A stretch of 48,182 nucleotides of DNA, taken from assembly GCA_003427395.1 (NCBI GenBank), contig BFEA01000694.1:512514-560695 (forward strand), in the 5' to 3' direction. Under the pieces are notes generated by a model. That model saw only the letters and a program-made list of their open reading frames with translations, was not told the DNA's origin and made no database searches. Positions 21,136 to 31,956 of this stretch are shown here, piece by piece (the stretch's first letter is position 1; every line of letters starts with the position of its first letter). The DNA comes from Chara braunii. Lineage: Eukaryota > Streptophyta > Charophyceae > Charales > Characeae. A program made the translations under genes and the position numbers.

Positions 21136-22095
21136 CTGAATTAAGGTTGTCCAAATTTCTTTTTTAGTTATTGATTTTTCAAGATGTTCGCGTTGTTCAT
21201 CAGTAATCGACTGGAAAAGTGGTTCTAAGAAGAGAGAAGTAGCTTAATCATCTTCTTGAATACTTGTAGGATCTTTGAATGATTTGAATAATTCTTTAAA
21301 AAAATCATAAGCAACTTTCAAACTGGCCGCATAGGATGCTGGTACCAAAGAATCCCTATGAGCATCATAATTATATAAATTATCAATATAAAAACGTTTA
21401 GCTCGTAATTTGGCATTGCAAAAAATGATTTATCCATTTGCAATTCTGTCCTGAATTTCGTCAATTTCCCTCTGCTTATCTGTTCCTGCCATCGATGCTA
21501 CGCAAATAACAATAATTGTTTCCTGAGTTATTATTTATCAATATTCTATGAAGATCCCAGGTCTTGAGATTCATAATTCAAATTTATTCTTTGCACTTAA
21601 TTTTAAAAATTCGTTACATTTTTTTGCAAGACAGTTTAATACATTGTTGAACCAAGCAATGAAGGAATTTTGTTTCTCTTCCGTGGAATGCCACTATACC
21701 CATACATCTGCTAAGTATTTTTTTAAACTGTCATATATTAGCAAAGATGTATTTAATTTATAGAATCCCTTCCCCTGATCCGATTTCTTTTTGAAAGAGA
21801 GGAGTATTGAACACATTTTATGATTCGCACCGGTCCATGGGCTTTTTGAAAAAATTGTTGCCCCTGTGAGAGATTTTTCTTGATCTTGATTGGAGATGGT
21901 TATCTTGATTGCGTTAACATGTGACTCTTTCCTTCGGAAAGATTCTACGGTATGAGTCAAAAAGGCGTTCACTTTCGCATAAGGTTTCTATTATACTCTC
22001 CTCTTCCTCTATATAAGGAGGGCATGGAGTAGGGATCTTCCAACGATCTAACCATCTATCTGGGGCTCCGTTGAAATCTCCTGCTGTTTACTTGG

Positions 22096-22206
22096 TGGCC
22101 GGGTACTGCGATGGCACAATTCTACTGACACCTCCTCTTCTCTCTCTCTCATACGCTCCTTTTCTCACGCGCCCGTTCCAGCAACCACACACTTTCTCGA
22201 TGACAC

Positions 22207-22300
<94 letters not shown>

Positions 22301-23400
22301 GCCCCATTTGCTCCAGCAAACGCACCCTCTCTCGATGACACCTTTCACCCCCCCTCTCTCTCTCTCTGACACACTTTCGAACCGAGTTCTCGGAATGCTC
22401 ATCGATGCGATGCTCCCCGTGCACAAGCTTCCTGCGCCGACCGAAGTGACATGAGAGCCCTCACGTCCCAAAAAATGTTGGCTCTCGCTGCTCCCGTGCG
22501 CTCTCCCTCGCGACTGTCGCCCCCCCCCCCTCATTTGCGTCCTCTGGCTAATGGTTTTCAGGCGCACTGGGAGCGCTATCACTCCCTCAGTCGGTCTTTT
22601 TTTCTTGCTGCACCGCATATTTCCCCAAACCTCACAGACCATGCTGTACTCCAGGACCGCGCACCTCGACGTATCCCGCTCCAACGTCGATGGTGCCCGT
22701 GCATCCGCTCATTAGCCAACCAGTCCTGCTCCCACTCTCTCGAGCTTTCCCTTTTTCTCTTCCTCTCTCTCTCGCCCATTCCTCCCCACTCTCTGTCGTC
22801 AGCTCGATAGCGCACCCCCCCCCCTCTTCTTCACCCTCTCTCACTTGGTCCTCCCCACTCTCCATCGTCGACACAATAGCGAGCACCATCGAGCGCTCCG
22901 AACGACCGCCCACATCCTCGCCAGTCTCACGAGCTCGCCTTTCCCCCTTCTCCCTCTCTCTCTCTCTCGCGTCCTCTGGCTCCTCAGCACGAGCATACGC
23001 TTGAGGTCGACCACCGCCGTGTGCTGCCTAACCCACGCACAACTTGCGCTCAAACTTTTGTACGCCCCGAACCCCCCCTTCACTATCGCCCCACTTCTCT
23101 TTTATACTACTTTCTCTCTTCTTTTATCTCCTAGATGGATTCCCCTTTGATTTCCTTCCTCCAATCATCTATGGACTAGAATCAGCTCTGACCATTTCAA
23201 CAAAATTTCCCAATTTTTTATTTTTGCCACTTGTTCTTTCCACCTTTCCTCCTCCTCTACTTCCCCGCTCTGTTCCATCGCTGCCCAGCTTTTGCTCTCA
23301 CGCCCATAGTTAGCAGGAAATGGTTGGCACATTGTTTTTTCCCGCTTCCAAATTCTTCCAAGGGTGTTCTCTCTTTTCTGGCTCCCTGATCCTCTTTTCC
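22096..23400. repeat. CT-rich region with (CT)n microsatellite at 22211-22300
   Basis: A CT run of about 90 bases with one TTT interruption lies at 22211-22300. Its flanks repeat: 'CCAGCAA.C.CAC..TCTCTCGATGACACC' stands before (about 22177) and after (about 22312). The following kilobase is pyrimidine-rich without a supported gene. Confidence 0.9.
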
Positions 23401-24112
23401 TCCCCCAGCGTCCCACAATCCCTGCACTCCCTCCAATGTTCGCGTTCCTCATGAAACGGACGTGTGCATGCACCCTGTACTCCATTTCCCGCCTTTCCTC
23501 AAAAACAGTTGCACCGAACCGTACTTCATTTTGCCTACACCGCTGTTTCGAGGGCGATTATCAAGAAAGTTGAGGGCGTGCTCACCCTGATGTCTAACCG
23601 TTCGATAGTCGCCTTCTCCCTTCTGCGCCCTCTGTTGATCCCTCCTCACTCGATCTCAGCCAATCGCTCTGCTGCTTTTCGTCAGCCCCAACATAGCACC
23701 CCCATTCCATGCACGCTCAATTATCTTGATTCCACCACAAGCAGTGGGGGCTACACCTCACCTCCTTCCACCATAAAAAGAAGATTTGGCTGTGCCCCAT
23801 TATGAGCCGAGAGCCTGTTGCGCACAGCGCTACCACATCGAATAAATTAAGCTCATTCTCGATCATACCCAACTGGCCGATCTTAGGTCCAACAGCGTCG
23901 CACCTCGCCACCATCTTTCGTGAAGATTGCCCTCAGACAAATTCGCCGCAAACTAGTCGACGCTCATTGAATCTCTCCGAATTTCGTGAGTCGGCTTGTT
24001 AGTTATGCCGACCGTCCACGCTGATCAAGCAACAGGGCGGATCATGCCGATTACCGAAGCTTGACCCGCCGGTCGCGTACCCAACCTGCACTGATCATAG
24101 CGAGCTAATCAC

Positions 24113-25098
24113 CGTGCCGTAGCGAGTATACCAAAGACAGTCATACCGAACCCACACAGGTGCTTAACCCAAAAACCCCGATCATACGGAACTGAGTACT
24201 CTATCGCCGCGGCCACCGTAGTATTGTGCTGCTTACTCTGAGATTGACCACTGTCGAGCGGCCCTCTTACTGTGGTCATCCCACCGACGTCGATCTTCAC
24301 CGAGCCACCTGATGTGTGCCTCCTCTGATGCCGCTTTCCTTCAAGATTTTCTCACTTCATCAAAATCTCAAGTTTTTCGTCTGCTTTCGACCCCGCTTGC
24401 AACCACCGACCGGGTCGCGCCCCCCCTACTTGTCCGAAGGTTAGTACGGAGACCAAGAGACTCAAGATCATGCCCAAACCCGTGCCGTAGCGAGTATACC
24501 AAAGACACTCGTACGGAACCCACACAGGTGCTTAACCCAAAAACCCCGATCATACCGAACTGAGTACTCTGTCGCCGCGGCCACCGTAGTATTGTGCTGA
24601 TTACTCTGAGATTGATCACTGTCGAGCGGCCCTCTTACCGTGGTCATCGAGCTGACGTCGATCTTCACCGAGCCACCTGACGTTCCTCAGCCCAAGATCT
24701 TCCACATGGAAGAAGACCCCATCATTCTGAAAAAAGTCAGGCCATAGCGTTTGGCCCGTATTACTCCCAAACAGGCGTACCAATCATACTAAGTAGTACC
24801 TACTAAGGTCGTCGGGCCGAAATGTACTATGTCGAGGTGGCGGCAGCAAGGTCTATATCATGGCCTCACAACCCAACTCAACCGAGCCCCTTGGTTTACC
24901 CAAACAAGCCCCACGGTCATTGGTAGTTGTGATGTGTGCCTCCTCTGATGTCGCTTTCCTTCAAGATGTTCTCACTTCGTCATAATCTCGAGTTTTTCGT
25001 CCGCGTTCAACCCCGCTTGCAACCACCGACCACGTCGCCCCCCCTACTCGTCCAAAGGTTTGTACAAAGACCAAGAAACTCAAGATCATGCCCAGACC
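24113..25098. repeat. A-B-A-B duplicated block
   Basis: Block A (about 200 bp, from CGTGCCGTAGCGAGTATACC to CGAGCCACCTGA) lies at 24113-24312 and 24481-24680. Block B (about 170 bp, from GATGTGTGCCTCCTCTGATG to CAAGATCATGCCCA) lies at 24311-24480 and 24931-25098. The A copies and B copies are each very similar, with scattered substitutions. About 250 unique bases separate the second A from the second B. No open frame spans them. They may be a satellite unit or parts of old LTRs. Confidence 0.85.
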
Positions 25099-25194
25099 CC
25101 ACAGTCATATACACTCATATCTCAAACACCCAAAAAATAAAAAGACATACTCGATATTTTATATTCTTTAAAGAAAAAAAAAAAGATTCCGCTG

Positions 25195-25775
25195 GTGGGC
25201 AGCCGCCCAACAACTTCATCCAGTTATTTGTCCGTAACTGGGTGCATAACTTTGGACTGCCCAAAACCACTTAGTGACAGAGATATCCGATACACCAGCA
25301 ACATGTGGAAGCGGGCTGCTGAACAGATGGGCAGTCAACTCCAAATGACTTTGGGGAATCATATCGAAGCAAACAGCCAAGCAAAACAAATGAGTCGCAT
25401 GGTGCAGCATCTTCTGAAGCATACATCAAGCCCAGCCAGAATGACTGCGATGAGAAGTTGCCTCTCATTGCCATTCTCTGCAACAAAGTTGTGCACAGCA
25501 CCACCGATTTCAGCCGAAACGAGCTGCATTTCGAGTGGAAGCCTAAATCTGCACTAGATTTTCTCGTTCCTGAAAACCGACCAGCTGCATCTACTGGAAC
25601 CATAGAGTTTGGTGGTCCCATATGAGAAATTGTTGCAGCAGACTGTCGAGCACATCAGAAAATCTCAAAAGGCAATGATCGCCTCTGAGTACAAACACAA
25701 ACAACAATCCACATTTTAGGTAGGGGAATGTGCCTAGGTAAAGGCTAATCAATTGGGACAGGAATTCGGAATCTA
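25195..25775 (+). pseudogene. Ty3/gypsy integrase core fragment
   Basis: The end of the first core strand set is followed by SDRDIRYTSNMWKRAAEQMG with the second catalytic Asp. The segment NHIEANSQAKQMSRMVQHLL corresponds to a family block whose Gln-Ala-Glu provides the catalytic Glu. Here it reads Gln-Ala-Lys, so the acid is lost. Frames shift near 25265 and 25440. The sequence breaks off in the KANQLGQEFGIY segment at 25775, where a foreign insertion begins, and resumes at 27270. It is a different Ty3 lineage from the minus-strand element. Confidence 0.85.
25768..25775. repeat. Target-site duplication GGAATCTA (left)
   Basis: Matches 27270-27277 exactly. Both copies encode the same Gly-Ile-Tyr position of the interrupted integrase. 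Confidence 0.8.
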
Positions 25776-26129
25776 CTGTGGCTTTTTAACGGGGAACGGG
25801 GGAATTAAACTCCCGTTGAATCCCGTTGAAACTGAAAAAATCCCCTCGAATTCCCGTTAAATGCGAAAATGGGCCGCTCCCACGCTTTTCGGAAAAACGG
25901 AATTGATGCGCGAGGTCCGGAACATGTGGCCCTAGGCACCTGCGCACTCAACCCCCCCCCCAAAAAAAAAAAAAAAAAGACAATGCCTGAAGCACCTCTT
26001 ATACCACTGAATTAAACCAACGACAAGCCTGCAACCCACCACTGACCAACCCCCCGGCACCAGTCCCCAAACCTATCCGGAAGCCCTCTAAGACATCCAC
26101 CCCCACATCCCCCAACCCCCAAGGCCCCA

Positions 26130-26530
26130 GTTATGTGTGTGCAGGTGTGCTGTGTGTGCGTGTATGTGTGTACGTGTGCGCCTGCGTGTGAGAGTGTCTG
26201 TGCATGAATATGTATGTATGCTCGTGTGTTTGTGTATGTGTGTGTTTGTATGCGTGTGTTGTCATATTCGCTATACACTCGAAAAAAGCATGACTGTACC
26301 AGACTGTTTTGTCGGACTCTCCCCGACTCATCAGGAGGTTGAACCCCGACAGTCTGCCCAGGATACATTTGAGTGATGGATAAGGACTCACCACATCGTG
26401 TGTGTGTGTGTGTGTGCGGGCATGATTGTTGACGTGCGTGTGTGTGTGTGTGTGCATGTGTGTGTTTACGTGTGTTTGTGTGTGTTGTGTGTGTTGTGTG
26501 TCTGTGTGTGTGCATGCGTGTCTGTTTTTG
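26130..26530. repeat. (GT)n-rich arrays
   Basis: Imperfect TGTG runs lie at 26130-26265 and 26398-26515 on either side of the hammerhead-like motif. Reading frames rich in Cys/Val or His/Thr across them are repeat artefacts. Confidence 0.9.
26300..26356 (-). ncRNA. Hammerhead ribozyme-like motif, G12 changed to A
   Basis: The minus strand folds as a type III hammerhead. Stem III is seven perfect pairs (CAGACUG with CAGUCUG). GUC is at the cleavage site (after 26348). Stem I is GGGG with CCUC around UUCAA. The core CUGAUGA is at 26334-26328. Stem II is GUCGG with CCGAC around a 7-nt loop. The last core element should read GAAA but reads AAAA (26310-26307). G12 is the general base, so the copy is predicted inactive. 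On the plus strand the change is CG to TG, as from deamination of methylated cytosine. Confidence 0.8.
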
Positions 26531-27091
26531 TTTTTCTGTTGTTGCTTTTATGTTTTTTTTTTTGTTTTTTAAATACATGAAGTTTAAAAAAAAACAAAAA
26601 AACAAATGTTGTATATCACTGGATCCCCCGATCGGCATTAAGCAGAGTCTGCTGATGTTCTTAGGGGCGGGGACCTGAGGGGAGGCACAGGGATTGGTCC
26701 TGTTGGCATGGTCCCTGATGCTACTGGCTGTCCCCTGGCCGGTATCACCCACCTGCAGGTCGGGAGCAGCCCCTGCATGTTCTCTCGTGAACACGGTTCT
26801 GGCTGCTACGGGGTTCCCCCTATGCCTACAAGTAGTAGTGGTAGGTAGGTAGTGTGAGGTGAAATTGAGAGAAGAATTAAAAAAAANAAAAAAAAAACTC
26901 TATAAGACTATAACCCTATATTTTTGATTTGATTTTCTGCTTCTTTTTTAGCCCTGAAAATATCTGTGTAACCAAAAAAAAAAAAAACTCAATTCATCTT
27001 TTATTTTGTTTTCTTTTCATTGTGTTCATGTTTTTAATATATTTTAAATATAGTCAAAGCTCAAAAAATAAAAATAAAAATAAAAATGAGA

Positions 27092-27120
27092 GGTTGTAGA
27101 CCTCAAAAAGATCTACAACC
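27092..27120 (+). other. Hairpin with 9-bp stem
   Basis: GGTTGTAGA and TCTACAACC are perfect inverted repeats 11 bases apart, followed by a T-rich tract. It lies in the AT-rich end of the nested insertion. Confidence 0.75.
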
Positions 27121-27269
27121 CCGTATTTTTTGTTTTTTGTTTTTTATTTTTTATCCCACGAAAAAAAATCATCGCGGGTCCCGGTGAAACCCATTGTTTC
27201 GGCATTTAAACGCCAAATCAACAGAATTTAATGGCTGCTCAATCATTGGATCCAATTTCAGACACACAG

Positions 27270-27686
27270 GGAATCTATAGGAAACTGATGCCAGAGTATT
27301 TTGGTCCCTGTGAAATTCTAGATATGGTGGGTAGCGATTTGGACGGGCCCACTTACATCATAACAATCCCTGGCCATCTGTGCACTTACCCTGTATGTCA
27401 TGCTTCCAAGCTTCACCGATCAATTTCCATTGAGGAGATCAATGCTGCCCCCAACCATGGATGGCCATGTGGACATCGACGATATCTTGGAACATAGAGA
27501 CGTGCCTGTACCCAAGCCTGTGGGCCAGGGAAGACCATCAAAACCCACGATGGAGTACCGGTTCATATTCAGGCATCATACGGATCGTAAGGAAGATCGT
27601 TGGTCCACAAGGGAGAAGCTTATCAGAACAACACCTCAAATCGTCGCCGAGTGTGAACGAAATTCGAAGGGGAAAGCACCTGCATA
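27270..27686 (+). pseudogene. Ty3/gypsy integrase C-terminus (continuation)
   Basis: Resumes the integrase after the insertion: RKLMPEYFGPCEILDMVG, TYIITIPGHL and CHASKLH are the integrase C-terminal barrel. After a frame change comes a linker (PVGQGRPSKP) and a chromodomain-like tail (EDRWSTREKLIRTTPQIVAE) ending at TAA 27687. Aromatic cage residues expected for a canonical chromodomain are not obvious. The same tail type ends the plus-strand element at 36960, so both belong to related lineages. Confidence 0.82.
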
Positions 27687-27713
27687 AAACCATCTCAGCG
27701 GACTTTCGAAGCT

Positions 27714-27726
27714 AAGGGGGGCGGAA
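27714..27726 (+). promoter_or_regulatory. Candidate polypurine tract, 3' LTR start at 27727
   Basis: AAGGGGGGCGGAA lies just after the pol stop and is followed by TGCGAGGAATG. A purine run abutting TG is the usual primer site and LTR start. No second LTR copy exists in the window, so the LTR end (perhaps near 28670) cannot be fixed. Confidence 0.5.
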
Positions 27727-29598
27727 TGCGAGGAATGAGCCCTCGCTAGCCCCTTCTCGGACAGGCAAATGTTCTGGCTGCGACCCCCAGCAAGCCTCGT
27801 CCCCGCCCTAAGTGAAGGCGGGCCTGTACACACACGTGAGGCCTATTTTTGACATTTTTTCATAAGTGGGGGATCAGATGGTTGCCGCACGCCTTTCCAT
27901 AAGCAGCAGCTGTGACGCACAGTTTAGCCCAGGGCTCAGGTAGTTGCACCCTGGGCACACACAATGGGAGGCCGACGCATCATGCAAAGACCGCGGGCCA
28001 ACGGGAATGCAGCATTGCTGTGACACATCAACCGTGAGCCAATGAGAATGCAGCACTGGAGAGCAGCGCAGAAGTGCCCAACTGCAAAGGGCCACACTTT
28101 GCATAAAGGAGAGTGCCCTGCCCAGGCAGGGACATTCTGGCCTGAGCAGCGAGGAGGCAATGCGGCCACGCTGCTGCTATGCCATGCGAAGCTGCGCTCA
28201 GCAGGCAGGCCAAGGCGCACACGGGCGCAAGAGGTGAGAGGGCGCTGCGGTGGCAGTGGGCGCACGACAGCCATAGTCGGGCCAAGCATGCGGTGGCAGG
28301 TGATGGCGATCGTGGTCTTCGGGTAGGAGGAGCAGGCGGAGAGGACACAAGATGGGATGAGGGGAGGAGAGAACTTAGCTGGTGTATGCTGGCGGTCGAC
28401 ATTGGTTACGACGTCATATACATTGGTCTTCAACTTCGATGTGATCCAGTTGCACGAACGAAGATAGCTGTAGTAGACAGGCTGAGTAGTGTACACGGGG
28501 CGCTGGGCGCAATACAGTAGGAGCGCCATTGGATACTGTGTTGGTGTGGCCAGAGAGAGTCGACATTGGCATACGAGTTAATTGTATTGCTCGTATTCCG
28601 ATCGTATCTTGGTGCATTGTGCTCTCTGCTTGGTAGATGACTATTCGTGCTACTTCCTGATTTTACAATCTGGATGCCTCAGTGCAGCCTCACTACATAG
28701 GATAGAAAGTTGAGCGAAGAGTTTCTCGTGGTTGATGGCTTGCTATTCACGAAATAAAAAAAAATAAAAATAAAAATAAATAAAAAATAAATAAAAAAAA
28801 AACGTTCACCCAAAGTACAGAAGTGTGTCCCCCACCAGCCACCTCCAATGCTTTTGTAAATTGAGGCGGCTGCAGTTGTTTTGCCGAGGACTCCGCTTTT
28901 ACAGTACAGAAAGCTCCTGAACAGCTTCCACTGCCTGTCCATACGCCTGGGCTTTCACTTCATTGCCCCAGCAGTTACTTTCGAAGGCCTAGGCCTAGAC
29001 TTAGGGCCCTGCTTTATTATAGAAAATGCCCCGCTGTTACTTGGGGCCCGGTAAATTCCATTGGGGGGGGGCCGTGCTCGGCGCTGCCAAGGCTACGGGG
29101 CCTTGCAGTAAACATGTCTTATTATTCTAAGTAACATTCTGGAATCCATCTATTATAGCTGGAATCGTATAGTCAGATGCTCTCTCAGGAAAGCCTATTG
29201 TGTTTCAGCACTGACTGTGTAGAGCAATGGGGCTCGCTGCACTACTCTCGACAGGCACAAAAGACAAAAATCATGGCCGTGCATCTTTCCATGTTTTAGC
29301 GGAAGATTCACTCTCATTTTGCACATTTCGATGGTGCAGCGAGGCCCAATGGCAAGGATTTTCTAAACACTTCGTTACACTCCAGATGCACAAAAAAATT
29401 AGTAAAACATGATTGCAACTTTCATGGAATTCCCAAACAGTTTGTTGAACACCAGATTTGTTGTTGGTTATTCAGCTTATTCTTCTTAGGGAAAAGGAGC
29501 AAACATAAAAGGAACCTCTCCATGCATATTACAAAACTGTCCAATTTATTACGCTCTGTAGATCTCGATCTCAGTCGTTTTGGCAACAAACATCCATC
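27727..29598. other. No gene recognised; putative LTR and flank
   Basis: The first part is probably the 3' LTR. It contains a short tandem duplication (RGCCAAYGRGAATGCAGCAYTG near 27987 and 28036) and then mixed sequence. An AAAT-rich tract lies at 28756-28800. Poly-G is at 29063-29071. Confidence 0.4.
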
Positions 29599-29791
29599 AA
29601 CATCCATTTATGATTCATCTCAATCCATATTGGTGTTATGCATATGGTTCTCCGCATGCAGCTCTGTGACAGCCGCAATTGAACATTCCCCCCCCCCCCT
29701 TTCCAATATCCATTTGCGATTCATCTCAATTCATATAGGTGTTATGCATATGCTTCTCTGCACGCACCTCTGTGAGAGCCGCTAATGAACA
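29599..29791. repeat. 107-bp tandem duplication
   Basis: The unit 'ATCCATTTRYGATTCATCTC ... GCYAATGAACAT' is present at about 29599-29685 and 29706-29791, separated by a C run (29687-29700). A single ancient duplication is the simplest reading. Confidence 0.8.
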
Positions 29792-30175
29792 TAATCCTTA
29801 TCATACCACTTCACAGAAAAATAGTGAAGCACCTCAATGACCCGCATGAGGTAAGAAGGAATAAAAGGGGAGGGTGGGTGAATACCTGCACACAGGTTCT
29901 TTTCTCGACGTGCGTGCAGTGATATCCTACCACTCTCTCTGTGACAAAGAGATGCAACCAAGGAGGATGGGGGAGTGTGGCAGGAGGTTGGGGAGGATTG
30001 GGACCAGGAAGAGCATTGTGTCTTACCTTGGGTGACGGTGGTGACGGTGGTCATGAGGGTTGGGGACGGCAGAACAAAGAGAGAGAAGGACACCATATCT
30101 CCCTTCCGGCTTGGGTTTACTCTCAGGTGACGTACTCCTTGCAGATGACAGAAAAACAACACTGGTAAAAACAGA

Positions 30176-30183
30176 CCTCCACG
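30176..30183. repeat. Target-site duplication CCTCCACG (left of hAT-like element)
   Basis: Matches 31180-31187 (CCTCCAAG) at seven of eight positions. Confidence 0.8.
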
Positions 30184-31179
30184 CAGGGCTGTGCCGGCAA
30201 CCAGCCGGTTGGACGGCTGGATCCAACCGGGCGCCGGTTGGACCCCAGGCGGTCCAACCGAAATTCCGGTTGGGCGCAAAAAGAAGTGGGTCAATTTTTT
30301 TTAATTTTTTTTTATTTTGAAAACATGGTTGGACTGCACTCGCCGAGATCTCCCCGAATCCGCAAAGAAATCTTTGAACACAAGTTTCGTTTGGGGGGTT
30401 CGGGGAGGGGGGGGGGGGGGGGGGGGGGGGTTGTTTCAGGGGTTGGGGGGTTTATGGTCGGGGTGTTAGTGGCGTGGTTTCGGCAAGCACAGGCTTCAGC
30501 AGTACCTGGCTTTCGGCAAACGTTGACCTTCCACCGAAAAACTTTGAAAAGCGGGATGGGGGTGGTAGTCGCAGGGTAGGGACGGTACTTCCCACCCAAA
30601 AAACTTTGAAAAGGGCGGCCTATCTCGAGATCAGCGGTCCAGATACGCCACCCTTTTCAAGCCTTTTTGGTGGGCCTACCGGACCCGGTCTGATTTTTTT
30701 GGGGGCCAGGAGACCTGCACCGCCGGCGTGGAGGCCTCCTGGCCCAAAAGAAAACCGGTAAGACCCCCCTGATTGGATGCGTTAAGGCCCCATGGTGCTT
30801 GTCACTGCTGTCTGGTCCAAGTTGCCCTCGATACCTACTGGTAGGGTGATGGTCCTGAGTGCTGGTCACACTGAGGTAGGATAGTCGGGATAGGAGGTGC
30901 GCTGGGAGTATTAACGTGGGGAAGGGTAGGGAAGGTGGCCTGTGCTGTCAGGACAACCACTGGCTGCCGCTGCAAGCGATCACCGTGGGTCTACTCCTTG
31001 ACCTCTAAAACACCCTGGACTTAAATAATAATAATAATAATAATAATAATTAAACAATAACAAAATTTTGATGCGCTATGGCCAACCAGGGGGGAACCAG
31101 GCCGGTCGACCGGCCAATAGGACGAGTCCGGTTCCGGTTGGGGGAGCGGCCCCCGGTCCTACCAGGTTTAACAGCACTG
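30184..31179. mobile_element. Non-autonomous hAT-like DNA transposon, 996 bp
   Basis: The left end begins CAGGGCTGT and the right end, read inward on the minus strand, begins CAGTGCTGT. These nine-base inverted ends differ at one position and fit the CAG/CA start of hAT elements. Eight-base duplications flank it. Both subterminal regions carry repeated CCGGTTGG or CCAACCGG motifs, the type of repeat that hAT transposases bind. No transposase is encoded. The interior has a poly-G run (about 30405-30430), a duplicated AAAACTTTGAAAAG string (30540 and 30600), and an AAT array (31024-31050). Confidence 0.82.
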
Positions 31180-31187
31180 CCTCCAAG
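31180..31187. repeat. Target-site duplication CCTCCAAG (right of hAT-like element)
   Basis: See the left copy; one mismatch. Confidence 0.8.
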
Positions 31188-31832
31188 TGGGAAACGTTGA
31201 CAAGCATTGTCGATCCTATTCTTCCTCCACCGTGCTGAGAAAAACTGAAAATGATTTAAACAAGAGAATAGTTTAGTTTTCCTCTATCCTGCACAAACCT
31301 CCCTGTGATCTTGCCCGCGCAATTGATGCCACGACTACTATGTTCTCCATCATCCTTGCTGCGCAATTTCCGGAATCAACTACTACAACAGTAAGACCTC
31401 TGTACATCAGGAATCGCTCGACCGCCATCGACAATATCATCATAGCCATCTGGTGAATCCACACTCTCAAGACAAGAAATCCATACTCACAACTCCTACC
31501 TTCTCTGCACTTCCTTGTCTGGTCTCTCTCCAGTCCGCTATTGTCCCATTGCATCTTCAAAACCCGCTTCCCAACTCCATTGGCAACTGGAGCATCAAAA
31601 CTCTCATTGATTGAAACCCATGTTCTTCCACATCGGGTGCCATCCGCTCCCTGCCACATCAGGACCAGACCACATCTGACAAGGAACAAAGGTTTCACCT
31701 TCTCATCTCAGTAGACAAAGAAAGACTGAGATAAGGATGCAAATGGGTCCCGACTCCCGACACTTGACCCCGTGCTCTCTCTCTCTCTACTGAGCCTTGC
31801 CTAACACAAGACGTGCAAAATTGGAACACACC
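31188..31832 (-). other. Downstream of GMP synthase, presumed 3' UTR or flank
   Basis: This 645-base stretch follows the GMP synthase stop codon. A minus-strand open frame of 141 codons (31273-31698) starts downstream of that stop and shows no recognisable domain. No clear AATAAA signal is seen on the minus strand here. Confidence 0.4.
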
Positions 31833-31956
31833 TCATTCCCACTCTACAGTCGCCGGCGGCTTTGACGTGATATCATATACAACCCGATTGACGCCCCTGA
31901 CGCCATTGCAGACCTTAGCCGATACAGAAGCGAGAAACTGCGGTGTGAATTGATAC
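31833..31956 (-). CDS. GMP synthase exon e (terminal)
   Basis: The exon starts after ATGCAG (edge 31957/31956), completes the split Trp codon and encodes [20 protein letters not shown], then [20 protein letters not shown] and TGA (31833-31835). The C-terminal segment is the invariant tail that reaches into the active site of the dimer. Confidence 0.95.

Larger units (their letters stand above)
18490..22095 (-). mobile_element. LINE (L1-type), 5'-truncated and decayed
   Basis: Remains of ORF2 of a non-LTR retrotransposon lie on the minus strand. In sense order they are: the end of an endonuclease domain (AGDFNGAPDRWLDR, near 22070), the linker (GKGFYKLNTSLL, about 21760), reverse transcriptase (20200-21140), and a C-terminal Cys/His (zf-RVT type) domain at 18544-18960. 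A run of eight A on the sense strand at 18490-18497 may be a short tail. The element is cut off inside the endonuclease, as expected for incomplete target-primed reverse transcription. Many stops and frameshifts make it inactive. No target duplication was recognised. Confidence 0.88.
25776..27269. mobile_element. Insertion of 1,494 bp with 8-bp target duplication
   Basis: This block interrupts an integrase pseudogene. GGAATCTA stands directly before (25768-25775) and directly after (27270-27277). Removing one copy plus the block rejoins the integrase reading (EFGIY to RKLMPEYFGP). The inserted DNA begins CTGTG and ends CACAG, a 5-bp inverted end. An eight-base duplication suggests hAT-like transposition, but the ends are short and no transposase is present. 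Contents are a poly-C/poly-A tract (25953), GT-rich arrays, a minus-strand hammerhead-like motif (26300-26356), AT-rich DNA and a 9-bp-stem hairpin (27092-27120). Confidence 0.75.

Noticed and set aside
26012-26794. 260-codon minus-strand frame rich in His and Thr
   Set aside because: Its core is GT/CA repeat and it overlaps the hammerhead motif; no domain is visible.
30238-30761. Plus-strand frames in the hAT-like element
   Set aside because: They span poly-G and short repeats and show no transposase (DDE or hATC) motif.
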